Source of the DNA: Paenibacillus campinasensis
GTDB lineage: Bacteria; Bacillota; Bacilli; Paenibacillales; Paenibacillaceae
Reading direction: 5' to 3'
Assembly: GCF_002272015.1 (NCBI RefSeq)
Contig: NZ_NPBY01000078.1
Span: forward strand, 1-64,000
Length of the DNA stretch: 64,000 nt
Part shown: in pieces, positions 33,766 to 42,570 of the stretch
Layout: each line of letters starts with the position of its first letter
Numbering within the stretch: the first letter of the stretch is position 1
Translations under genes and position numbers: made by a program
Notes under the pieces: generated by a model
Told to the model about the DNA's origin: nothing
Seen by the model: the letters and a program-made list of their open reading frames with translations, nothing else
Database searches by the model: none

Positions 33766-36700
33766 TTGGCAGGACATCTTGTTCAATATGGTCGACGCAC
33801 TCGGCGCAGTTATGCTCGTATCCACGAGGTACTCGAAGTTCCGAACCTGATCGAAATCCAACAAAAATCTTATGAATGGTTTTTGGAGGAAGGGCTTCGC
33901 GAAATGTTTCAGGACATCTCGCCAATCCAGGATTTCACAGGCAACTTGGTTCTGGAGTTCATTGACTACAGCCTTGGAGAACCGAAATACACCGTCGATG
34001 ACGCAAAAGAACGCGACGTTACTTATGCGGCGCCGCTCCGCGTGAAGGTCCGTCTCATCAATAAGGAGACTGGAGAGGTCAAGGAGCAGGAAGTGTTCAT
34101 GGGGGATTTTCCGCTCATGACGGAAACCGGAACATTCATTATCAATGGTGCCGAACGGGTTATTGTCAGCCAGTTGGTTCGCTCTCCCAGCGTCTATTTC
34201 AGCACGAAAGTGGATAAAAACGGTAAGTCAACCTACACTGCTACAGTGATCCCGAACCGCGGCGCATGGCTGGAACTCGAAATGGACGCGAAGGACATCA
34301 TCTATGTCCGGATCGACCGCACCCGCAAAATCCCTGTAACCGTGCTTTTGCGTGCGCTTGGTTTTGGTACGGATGCCGAGATTCTGGAGTTGCTGGGCAA
34401 TGATGAATATATTCAAAACACGCTGGACAAGGACAACACGGACTCTACCGAGAAGGCGCTGATCGAGATTTACGAACGTCTTCGTCCGGGCGAGCCGCCG
34501 ACGCTGGAGAATGCGAAGAGCCTCCTGGTCGCGCGTTTCTTTGATCCGAAGCGTTATGACTTGGCTAATGTGGGTCGCTACAAGATCAACAAGAAGCTTC
34601 ATATCAAGAATCGTTTGTTCAACCAGCGTCTGGCTGAAAGCCTGATCGACGTTGAAACTGGCGAGATTATCGCAGAAGCAGGACAAACGGTAGACCGTCG
34701 TCTCCTCGACGAGATTATGCCACACCTCGAGAAGAGCGTTGGCTTCAAGAACTACCATGTGGCCGGCGGTGTGCTGGATAGCGATGATATCCCGATGCAA
34801 ACCATTGATGTCTTCTCTCCAATTGAGGACGGCAAGGTAGTGAAAGTGATCGCGAACGGAAATATCGACAAATCCGTGAAACATATTACGCCGGCGGATA
34901 TCATCTCTTCCATCAGCTATTTCATCAACCTGCTGCATGGAATCGGGAACACGGATGATATCGACCATCTGGGCAACCGCCGTCTGCGTTCTGTTGGCGA
35001 GCTGCTGCAGAACCAGTTCCGTATCGGTTTGTCCCGCATGGAGCGCGTTGTGCGTGAAAGAATGTCGATTCAGGATGCGAATGTGATTACGCCGCAGGCA
35101 TTGATCAACATTCGTCCTGTTATCGCATCCATCAAGGAGTTCTTCGGAAGCTCCCAGCTGTCCCAGTTTATGGATCAGACGAACCCGCTGGCAGAACTGA
35201 CGCACAAGCGTCGTCTGTCTGCACTCGGACCTGGTGGTCTGACGCGGGAGCGCGCAGGCTTCGAAGTCCGCGACGTTCACCACAGTCACTATGGTCGTAT
35301 GTGTCCGATCGAGACGCCGGAGGGACCGAACATCGGTCTGATCAACTCTTTGTCTACCTTTGCCCGCATTAACGAATACGGCTTTATTGAAGCTCCGTAT
35401 CGCTGGGTGGATCCGAAAACAGGCAAGGTAACCGAGCAAATTGATTACCTGACTGCGGATGAGGAAGACAACTACGTGATCGCCCAGGCGAATGCCGAAC
35501 TGAACGAAGACGGCAGCTTTACAGATGATGTCGTTATCGTTCGTTACAACAAGCAATCCGATAACATCCTGCCGATGCCGAGCGACCGTGTGGACTACAT
35601 GGACGTATCGCCGAAGCAGGTTGTATCCGTGGCGACGGCGCTCATTCCGTTCCTTGAGAACGATGACTCTAACCGCGCCCTGATGGGATCGAACATGCAG
35701 CGTCAGGCGGTTCCTCTGCTCGTGCCTAAAGCTCCGCTTGTCGGAACAGGCATGGAGCATAAAGCTGCTAAGGATTCCGGTGTATGTATTGTAACCAAAT
35801 ACGACGGGATTATTGAACGTTCGTCCGCTGACGAAATCTGGCTCCGCCGCGTGGAGAACGTGGACGGACAAGAAGTCAAAGGGGACATCATTAAATATAA
35901 ACTGCACAAGTTTATGCGTTCCAACCAAGGAACCTGCATTAACCAGCGTCCGATCGTCAAGCGCGGCGACGTGGTGAAGAAAGGCGACATTCTGGCCGAC
36001 GGTCCTTCAACCGAGATGGGCGAATTGGCGCTTGGCCGCAACGTTGTTGTCGCGTTTATGACTTGGGAAGGTTATAACTACGAGGATGCGATCCTTCTTT
36101 CCGAGAAGCTCGTGAAGGAGGATGTGTACACTTCGATTCATATCGAGGAGTACGAATCCGAGGCTCGCGACACGAAGCTGGGGCCGGAGGAAATTACGCG
36201 CGACATTCCGAACGTCGGTGAAGAAGCGCTGAAGAACCTGGATGAGCGCGGCATTATCCGCATCGGTGCCGAGATTAGCGCCGGAGATATTCTCGTCGGC
36301 AAGGTTACGCCTAAAGGGGTAACGGAACTGACGGCGGAAGAGCGTCTCCTGCATGCGATCTTCGGTGAGAAGGCTCGCGAGGTTCGCGATACGTCACTTC
36401 GCGTGCCTCACGGAAGTGACGGCATCATCGTTGACGTGAAGGTGTTTACCCGTGAGAACGGCGATGAGCTGCCTCCAGGCGTCAACCAATTGGTTCGCGT
36501 CTACATCGCACAGAAACGGAAAATCTCTGAAGGCGACAAGATGGCAGGACGTCACGGTAACAAAGGTGTCGTTGCCCGGATCTTGCCTGAAGAAGACATG
36601 CCGTTCCTGCCGGATGGCACACCGGTACAGGTTGTGCTTAACCCGCTCGGGGTTCCATCGCGTATGAACATCGGTCAGGTGCTTGAGGTCCATCTGGGTA

Positions 36701-37311
36701 TGGCTGCCCTCCAGCTCGGCATTCACGTTGCAACGCCGGTATTTGACGGTGCAAGCGAGTATGACGTGTTCGATACGATGGAGGAAGCAGGCATGCAGCG
36801 CAACGGTAAGACCGTGCTGTATGACGGCCGGACTGGCGAGCGCTTCGAGCGTGAAGTTACGGTGGGCGTCATGCACATGATCAAACTGGCGCACATGGTT
36901 GACGACAAAATCCATGCCCGTTCCACAGGCCCTTACTCTCTCGTTACGCAGCAGCCGCTGGGTGGTAAAGCTCAGTTCGGCGGTCAGCGCTTCGGTGAGA
37001 TGGAGGTGTGGGCGCTTGAGGCCTACGGTGCAGCGTACACGCTGCAGGAAATCCTCACAGTGAAATCCGATGATGTTGTCGGCCGGGTAAAAACGTACGA
37101 ATCGATTGTCAAAGGCGAGAACGTTCCGGAACCAGGTGTTCCTGAATCGTTCAAGGTATTGATCAAGGAGCTTCAGTCTCTCGGTATGGACGTCAAAATC
37201 CTAAGCGAGGACGAAGAAGAAATCGAGATGAAAGAACTCGATGATGAAGATGATGCCGCAGGTGATAAACTGAGCCTTAACTTGGAAGGCGCTGAAGTCG
37301 GAGTGGAATAA
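33766..37311 (+). CDS. rpoB: RNA polymerase subunit beta
   Basis: An 1181-residue catalytic subunit. The rifampicin-binding region SSQLSQFMDQTNPLAELTHK is intact, with the usual S, Q, D, H and S residues, so a rifampicin-sensitive enzyme is predicted. The C-terminal region ends in an acidic tail (EDEEEIEMKELDDEDD), as in Bacillales. I chose TTG at 33766 because GAGGGGTGA lies 8 bases before it and the B. subtilis protein also starts at this place; the in-frame ATG at 33748 is 6 codons earlier and lacks a site. Confidence 0.98.
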   Translation: MAGHLVQYGRRTRRSYARIHEVLEVPNLIEIQQKSYEWFLEEGLREMFQDISPIQDFTGNLVLEFIDYSLGEPKYTVDDAKERDVTYAAPLRVKVRLINKETGEVKEQEVFMGDFPLMTETGTFIINGAERVIVSQLVRSPSVYFSTKVDKNGKSTYTATVIPNRGAWLELEMDAKDIIYVRIDRTRKIPVTVLLRALGFGTDAEILELLGNDEYIQNTLDKDNTDSTEKALIEIYERLRPGEPPTLENAKSLLVARFFDPKRYDLANVGRYKINKKLHIKNRLFNQRLAESLIDVETGEIIAEAGQTVDRRLLDEIMPHLEKSVGFKNYHVAGGVLDSDDIPMQTIDVFSPIEDGKVVKVIANGNIDKSVKHITPADIISSISYFINLLHGIGNTDDIDHLGNRRLRSVGELLQNQFRIGLSRMERVVRERMSIQDANVITPQALINIRPVIASIKEFFGSSQLSQFMDQTNPLAELTHKRRLSALGPGGLTRERAGFEVRDVHHSHYGRMCPIETPEGPNIGLINSLSTFARINEYGFIEAPYRWVDPKTGKVTEQIDYLTADEEDNYVIAQANAELNEDGSFTDDVVIVRYNKQSDNILPMPSDRVDYMDVSPKQVVSVATALIPFLENDDSNRALMGSNMQRQAVPLLVPKAPLVGTGMEHKAAKDSGVCIVTKYDGIIERSSADEIWLRRVENVDGQEVKGDIIKYKLHKFMRSNQGTCINQRPIVKRGDVVKKGDILADGPSTEMGELALGRNVVVAFMTWEGYNYEDAILLSEKLVKEDVYTSIHIEEYESEARDTKLGPEEITRDIPNVGEEALKNLDERGIIRIGAEISAGDILVGKVTPKGVTELTAEERLLHAIFGEKAREVRDTSLRVPHGSDGIIVDVKVFTRENGDELPPGVNQLVRVYIAQKRKISEGDKMAGRHGNKGVVARILPEEDMPFLPDGTPVQVVLNPLGVPSRMNIGQVLEVHLGMAALQLGIHVATPVFDGASEYDVFDTMEEAGMQRNGKTVLYDGRTGERFEREVTVGVMHMIKLAHMVDDKIHARSTGPYSLVTQQPLGGKAQFGGQRFGEMEVWALEAYGAAYTLQEILTVKSDDVVGRVKTYESIVKGENVPEPGVPESFKVLIKELQSLGMDVKILSEDEEEIEMKELDDEDDAAGDKLSLNLEGAEVGVE

Positions 37312-37399
37312 CGGCTGCTGTTCACCCCGTCGGTCTTTGGCCGGCGGCGGTGTTGCGACCGTAGCACATAATTAGGACTAGGTTGAGGAGGGTTGCTCC

Positions 37400-40300
37400 T
37401 TGTTGGACGTTAACAATTTTGAGTATATGAAAATCGGTCTTGCTTCCCCGGAGAAGATTCGTTCTTGGTCCCGCGGCGAGGTGAAGAAGCCGGAAACGAT
37501 TAACTACCGGACATTGAAGCCGGAAAAGGAAGGCTTGTTCTGTGAACGGATTTTCGGTCCTCAAAAGGACTGGGAATGTCATTGCGGTAAATATAAGCGT
37601 GTCCGTTATAAAGGCGTTGTCTGCGATCGCTGCGGCGTCGAAGTTACGCGTGCCAAAGTCCGCCGCGAGCGGATGGGACATATTGAGCTGGCCGCTCCTG
37701 TATCCCATATCTGGTACTTCAAAGGCATTCCAAGCCGGATGGGTCTGGCGCTGGATATGTCTCCAAGATCTCTTGAGGAGATCATCTATTTCGCATCTTA
37801 TGTCGTAACCGATCCAGGCGATACGCCGCTGGAGAAAAAACAGCTGCTGTCCGAGAAAGAATATCGCAGCTATCGTGAGAAGTACGGTTATGGTTTCCAG
37901 GCTGGCATGGGTGCTGAGGCTGTGAAGAAGCTTCTTCAGGATCTGGATATTGAAAAAGAACTGGAATTCCTGAAAGAAGAGCTGCGTACGGCACAAGGCC
38001 AGCGCCGCAACCGCGCCATTAAGCGCCTTGAAGTCATTGAGGCGTTCCGCAATTCCGGCAACAAGCCGGAGTGGATGGTGATGGATGTACTGCCGGTGAT
38101 CCCGCCTGAGCTTCGTCCGATGGTTCAGCTGGATGGCGGACGTTTTGCCACTTCTGACCTGAATGACCTGTATCGCCGTGTTATTAACCGGAACAACCGT
38201 TTGAAGCGTCTGCTGGATCTCGGAGCTCCGGACATCATCGTACAGAACGAGAAGCGTATGCTTCAGGAAGCGGTTGACGCGCTCATCGATAACGGCCGTC
38301 GCGGCCGTCCGGTTACAGGACCGGGCAACCGTCCTCTGAAATCCCTCAGCCACATGCTGAAAGGTAAGCAAGGGCGCTTCCGGCAGAACCTGCTCGGTAA
38401 ACGGGTAGACTACTCCGGTCGTTCCGTTATCGTCGTAGGTCCGTACCTGAAGATGTATCAGTGCGGTCTGCCTAAGAAAATGGCGCTTGAGCTGTTCAAG
38501 CCATTTGTGATGAAAGAGCTGGTCAACAAAGGTCTGGCTCACAACATCAAGAGTGCAAAACGCAAAGTTGAACGTGTAAGCCCAGAGGTCTGGGACGTGC
38601 TTGAAGAAGTGATCAAGGAGCATCCGGTACTGCTTAACCGTGCCCCTACGCTTCACAGACTCGGTATCCAGGCGTTTGAGCCGATTCTCGTTGAAGGTCA
38701 CGCGATTCGTCTTCACCCGCTCGTATGTACAGCGTACAACGCGGACTTTGACGGTGACCAAATGGCGGTTCACGTGCCGTTGTCTGCAGAGGCACAGGCG
38801 GAAGCTCGTCTCCTTATGCTGGCATCCGGCAACATTTTGAACCCAAAAGACGGCAAGCCTGTCGTTACCCCTTCCCAGGATATGGTCCTTGGTTCCTTCT
38901 ATCTGACGATGGACAACAAGGAAGAGAAGGGCACCGGCATGATTCTGGGCAGCGTGAACGAGGCGGTATCCGCATATCAGCGCGGTGTTGCAGGTCTTCA
39001 TGCACGTGTTGCCATCCCGGTTAAAGCGCTTGGCAAAACCAGCTTTACCGAGAAACAGCAGCAAGCGATGCTCGTAACGACGATCGGCCGGATCATCTTT
39101 AACGAGATTTTCCCGGCAAGCTTCCCGTATATTAACGAAGCTACGCGTACGAACTTGCTTCAAGGTACGCCGGAGAAGTATTTCATTTACGAAAAAGGCA
39201 CCGATATTCAAGAAGTGATTCAGAATCTTCCGATCAGCGGTGCTGTCGGTAAGGAATATCTGGGTCAGATTATTGCTCGCTGCTTCGAAACGTACCATAC
39301 AACCGAAACCTCCATCATTCTGGACAAAATCAAGCAGCTCGGCTTCACGTACTCGACACGTGCCGGCGTGACCGTAGCGGTCTCCGACGTTATCGTGCCG
39401 GAAGAGAAGAACGAGATTCTGAGAGAGTCCGATGAGAAGGTTAACGTCGTTACGAACCAATACCGTCGCGGTCTGATCACCAATGAAGAACGCTATGACC
39501 GCGTTATTGATATCTGGTCCAAAGCGAAGGACGACATTACGGAAGTTCTGATGAAATCGATGGACCGCTTCAACTCCATCATGCTCATGGTGGACTCCAA
39601 AGCGCGGGGTAACAAATCGCAGATCACCCAGCTGGGCGGTATGCGGGGTCTGATGGCCAACCCGTCCGGTCGAATCATCGAATTGCCAATCAAATCGAAC
39701 TTCCGCGAAGGACTGACGGTACTCGAGTACTTCCTGTCCACGCACGGTGCGCGTAAAGGTCTGGCCGATACCGCGCTTCGTACCGCTGACTCCGGTTACT
39801 TGACACGTCGTCTGGTCGATGTCGCCCAGGACGTGATTGTACGCGAGGACGAGTGCAGCACGGATAAAGGCTTTACCGTAAGCCGCATCCAGGACGGCAA
39901 GGAAGTCATCGAGGATCTGTATGATCGTATCGAAGGCCGTTATTCCTTCGAAACCGTTCGTCATCCGGAAACAAAGGAAATTATCGTGAACCGCAACGAG
40001 CTGATCGATTCGGACAAAGCGGCCGAAATCGTGAAGGCTGGCGTAGAGAAAGTTCAGATTCGTTCGATTCTCAGCTGCCGCGCTCGCTATGGCGTCTGCA
40101 AAAAATGCTACGGCCGCAACCTGGCTACCGGCAAACATGTTGAAATTGGTGAAGCGGTTGGTATCATCGCCGCCCAATCCATCGGTGAACCGGGAACCCA
40201 GCTTACGATGCGTACATTCCACACAGGCGGTGTTGCCGGTGACGATATTACGCAAGGTCTTCCGCGTATCCAGGAGCTCTTCGAGGCCCGTAACCCTAAA

Positions 40301-41014
40301 GGTCAAGCGACCATTAGTGAGATCGACGGCGTCGTCAAAGAGATCCGCGAGACGAAAGACCGTCGTGAGATTGAAGTTCAGGGCGAAGCGGAAACGAAAG
40401 TCTACTCCGTCACATACGGCTCCCGTCTGCGCGTAAGCGAAGGACAGCATATTGAAGCCGGTGACGAGCTGACAGACGGATCCATCGATCCGAAAGAAAT
40501 GCTTCGCATCAAAGGGATTCGCGGTGTGCAGAACTACATTCTGCAGGAAGTACAGCGCGTTTACCGGAACCAGGGTGTGGAAATCAACGATAAACACGTT
40601 GAAGTGATGATCCGGCAGATGCTGCGCAAAATCCGTATCGTTGATGCGGGAGATACGAACCTGCTGCCAGGCTCTTACGTGGATATCCATGAATACGAGT
40701 CAGCGAACAAGGAAGCGATTCTGTCCGGTAAAGAGCCGGCAGTTGCCAAGCCGGTGCTGCTCGGGATTACAAAAGCGTCTCTGGAAACCGACTCATTCCT
40801 GTCCGCAGCCTCCTTCCAGGAGACTACGCGCGTGCTGACCGACGCCGCCATCAAAGGTAAAGTCGACCAGCTGCTCGGTCTGAAAGAGAACGTCATTATC
40901 GGTAAGCTGATTCCTGCCGGTACCGGTATGAACCGCTACCGCAGCGTGAAATTCGAAGGTCAGGATCTTCTGAACGACGAAAATCAGGAACTGGAGCCAG
41001 CTTCCGTAGAGTAA
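37400..41014 (+). CDS. rpoC: RNA polymerase subunit beta'
   Basis: A 1204-residue catalytic subunit. N-terminal zinc ribbon (CHCGKYKR...CDRCGVEV near residues 60-80), magnesium-binding NADFDGDQMAVHVP near 449-462, and the second zinc cluster CRARYGVCKKCYGRNLATG near 894. It starts with tandem TTG TTG codons; GAGGAGGG lies 6-8 bases upstream. 88 bases separate it from rpoB. Confidence 0.98.
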   Translation: MLDVNNFEYMKIGLASPEKIRSWSRGEVKKPETINYRTLKPEKEGLFCERIFGPQKDWECHCGKYKRVRYKGVVCDRCGVEVTRAKVRRERMGHIELAAPVSHIWYFKGIPSRMGLALDMSPRSLEEIIYFASYVVTDPGDTPLEKKQLLSEKEYRSYREKYGYGFQAGMGAEAVKKLLQDLDIEKELEFLKEELRTAQGQRRNRAIKRLEVIEAFRNSGNKPEWMVMDVLPVIPPELRPMVQLDGGRFATSDLNDLYRRVINRNNRLKRLLDLGAPDIIVQNEKRMLQEAVDALIDNGRRGRPVTGPGNRPLKSLSHMLKGKQGRFRQNLLGKRVDYSGRSVIVVGPYLKMYQCGLPKKMALELFKPFVMKELVNKGLAHNIKSAKRKVERVSPEVWDVLEEVIKEHPVLLNRAPTLHRLGIQAFEPILVEGHAIRLHPLVCTAYNADFDGDQMAVHVPLSAEAQAEARLLMLASGNILNPKDGKPVVTPSQDMVLGSFYLTMDNKEEKGTGMILGSVNEAVSAYQRGVAGLHARVAIPVKALGKTSFTEKQQQAMLVTTIGRIIFNEIFPASFPYINEATRTNLLQGTPEKYFIYEKGTDIQEVIQNLPISGAVGKEYLGQIIARCFETYHTTETSIILDKIKQLGFTYSTRAGVTVAVSDVIVPEEKNEILRESDEKVNVVTNQYRRGLITNEERYDRVIDIWSKAKDDITEVLMKSMDRFNSIMLMVDSKARGNKSQITQLGGMRGLMANPSGRIIELPIKSNFREGLTVLEYFLSTHGARKGLADTALRTADSGYLTRRLVDVAQDVIVREDECSTDKGFTVSRIQDGKEVIEDLYDRIEGRYSFETVRHPETKEIIVNRNELIDSDKAAEIVKAGVEKVQIRSILSCRARYGVCKKCYGRNLATGKHVEIGEAVGIIAAQSIGEPGTQLTMRTFHTGGVAGDDITQGLPRIQELFEARNPKGQATISEIDGVVKEIRETKDRREIEVQGEAETKVYSVTYGSRLRVSEGQHIEAGDELTDGSIDPKEMLRIKGIRGVQNYILQEVQRVYRNQGVEINDKHVEVMIRQMLRKIRIVDAGDTNLLPGSYVDIHEYESANKEAILSGKEPAVAKPVLLGITKASLETDSFLSAASFQETTRVLTDAAIKGKVDQLLGLKENVIIGKLIPAGTGMNRYRSVKFEGQDLLNDENQELEPASVE

Positions 41015-41028
41015 CAAGAAAGAAAGGA

Positions 41029-41095
41029 TGGGACGGGATGTGAAAGCAGCCGTAATCCGGCGCTTTGCTCCCGTCCCAGAGTTTCTTTTTTTATC
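41029..41095 (+). terminator. Terminator after rpoC
   Basis: TGGGACGGGA (41029-41038) pairs exactly with TCCCGTCCCA (41069-41078), with an inner GTGAAAGC/GCTTTGC extension, followed by a T-rich run to 41093. Confidence 0.85.
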
Positions 41096-41107
41096 CGATT
41101 TAATAGC

Positions 41108-41136
41108 TTGACATCGTTTGGGGCAGATGCTAATAT
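41108..41136 (+). promoter_or_regulatory. Promoter of the L7Ae-like gene
   Basis: TTGACA (41108-41113), 17 bases, TAATAT (41131-41136). Together with the terminator just upstream it makes this gene a separate unit from rpoBC. Confidence 0.75.
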
Positions 41137-41189
41137 AGCAAAGGTGCGTGAATAGTTGCCTTGTTCCCTGATCTTTTGGAGGAATGCTT

Positions 41190-41441
41190 GTGTCTAATGA
41201 AAAAGGATTACAGGATGCACATGTCAAGATCGGCACCAAACAAACGATGAAGGCCGTGGAAACAGGCCAGGCCGCAGAAGTCTATGTGGCTGAAGATTGT
41301 GATCAGCGTCTGATAACCAAGATCGTATCCCTGTGCAGCAAGCATCAAGTGCATATCAATTATGTGCCTACGATGAAGGGGCTTGGGGAAGCGTGCGGCA
41401 TAGAAGTCGGCGCAGCCATGGTCGCAGTCTTAAAATCATGA
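41190..41441 (+). CDS. ybxF: L7Ae-like kink-turn RNA-binding protein (YbxF)
   Basis: An 83-residue L7Ae/L30e/Gadd45 fold protein (ETGQAAEVYVAEDCDQRLIT, GLGEACGIEVGAAMVAVLK). B. subtilis YbxF binds kink-turn RNA; its cellular target is unsettled. GTG at 41190 is chosen because TTGGAGGA is 6 bases from it and only one base from the in-frame ATG at 41184. Lies between rpoC and rpsL, its standard place. Confidence 0.93.
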   Translation: MSNEKGLQDAHVKIGTKQTMKAVETGQAAEVYVAEDCDQRLITKIVSLCSKHQVHINYVPTMKGLGEACGIEVGAAMVAVLKS

Positions 41442-41451
41442 GTAGGAAACT

Positions 41452-41492
41452 GTTTTTGTTGGAGGAGCGTACTTCTCTCGGCAAAAACTTTT
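41452..41492 (+). terminator. Terminator or attenuator upstream of rpsL
   Basis: GTTTTTG (41452-41458) pairs with CAAAAAC (41482-41488); inside, GAGGAG (41462-41467) pairs with CTTCTC (41472-41477) over a CGTA loop. TTTTCATTTGTTCTTTT follows. No separate promoter for rpsL is clear downstream, so it may tune read-through into the str operon. Confidence 0.65.
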
Positions 41493-41579
41493 CATTTGTT
41501 CTTTTATGAACCGCCTGGGTCTGTGGACTTAAAACTTGGTTTGTAACAGGATGATAATTACGGGAAGGGGGTGGCTAGA

Positions 41580-42002
41580 ATGCCAACAATTAACCAACTG
41601 GTTCGCAAAGGCCGTCAAGCAAAAGTGTACAAGTCGAAATCTCCAGCTCTTCAAAAAGGATTCAACGCTTTGAAACGTGAGGAGACGAACTTGAGCGCTC
41701 CGCAAAAACGCGGTGTTTGCACTCGTGTAGGTACAATGACGCCGAAGAAACCGAACTCCGCACTTCGTAAATATGCCCGTGTTCGCTTGACGAACCGCAT
41801 TGAGGTGACGGCATACATTCCGGGTATCGGTCATAACTTGCAGGAGCACAGCGTTGTATTGGTTCGCGGCGGACGGGTAAAAGACCTTCCGGGTGTACGT
41901 TACCACATCGTTCGCGGTGCGCTTGATACCGCTGGTGTTAACAACCGGATGCAAGCTCGTTCCAAATACGGTACGAAGCGTCCGAAAGCAAAAAGCAACT
42001 AA
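41580..42002 (+). CDS. rpsL: 30S ribosomal protein S12
   Basis: A 140-residue decoding-centre protein. The streptomycin-relevant lysines are wild type (TPKKPNSALRK and GGRVKDLPGVRY), predicting sensitivity at this site. ATG at 41580 with GAAGGGGG upstream; the frame is open three codons further to a GTG. Confidence 0.98.
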   Translation: MPTINQLVRKGRQAKVYKSKSPALQKGFNALKREETNLSAPQKRGVCTRVGTMTPKKPNSALRKYARVRLTNRIEVTAYIPGIGHNLQEHSVVLVRGGRVKDLPGVRYHIVRGALDTAGVNNRMQARSKYGTKRPKAKSN

Positions 42003-42053
42003 TGCTCATGTGACAACAATAGCATGACCATGATTGAAGAAAGGGGGATATCC

Positions 42054-42524
42054 ATGCCACGCAAAGGTCCAGTTACAAAAAGAGACGTGCTGCCGGATCC
42101 GGTGTACAACAGCAAGCTGGTTACTCGTCTGATCAACCGTATCATGTTGGATGGTAAAAGAGGTGTTGCTCAAAGCATCCTTTACAATGCATTCAACATC
42201 ATCAAGGAACGTACAGGCAATGATCCGATGGAAGTATTCGAAGCTGCTATCAAGAACATCATGCCAGTACTGGAAGTTAAAGCTCGTCGTGTCGGCGGTG
42301 CAAACTACCAGGTTCCGATCGAAGTTAAACCAGAGAGACGTACATCCCTTGGATTACGTTGGCTCGTAAACTACTCTCGCACACGCGGTGAGAAAACAAT
42401 GGAAGAGCGTTTGGCAGCAGAGATTATCGATGCTTCCAACAACACAGGCGCTTCCGTTAAGAAGCGTGAAGACACGCACAAAATGGCTGAAGCAAACAAA
42501 GCATTTGCTCACTACCGCTGGTAG
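42054..42524 (+). CDS. rpsG: 30S ribosomal protein S7
   Basis: A 156-residue primary 16S rRNA-binding protein (MPRKGPVTKRDVLPDPVYNS; MVNYSRTRGEK-type core). ATG 42054 has AAAGGGGG upstream; ten in-frame upstream codons have no site. S7 is the autoregulator of the str operon in E. coli; whether so here is unknown. Confidence 0.98.
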   Translation: MPRKGPVTKRDVLPDPVYNSKLVTRLINRIMLDGKRGVAQSILYNAFNIIKERTGNDPMEVFEAAIKNIMPVLEVKARRVGGANYQVPIEVKPERRTSLGLRWLVNYSRTRGEKTMEERLAAEIIDASNNTGASVKKREDTHKMAEANKAFAHYRW

Positions 42525-42570
42525 GATTAACAGTCACATTAAACTTCAATTTTGAAGGGAGACTATTCGC

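Noticed and set aside
34228..35928. 566-codon minus-strand frame inside rpoB
   Set aside because: Opposite a fully conserved gene with no independent support.
37322..40690. 1122-codon open frame on the minus strand across rpoC
   Set aside because: It lies exactly opposite rpoC, has no ribosome site, and its protein is rich in unlikely His/Arg/Phe runs. It is produced by the codon bias of rpoC.
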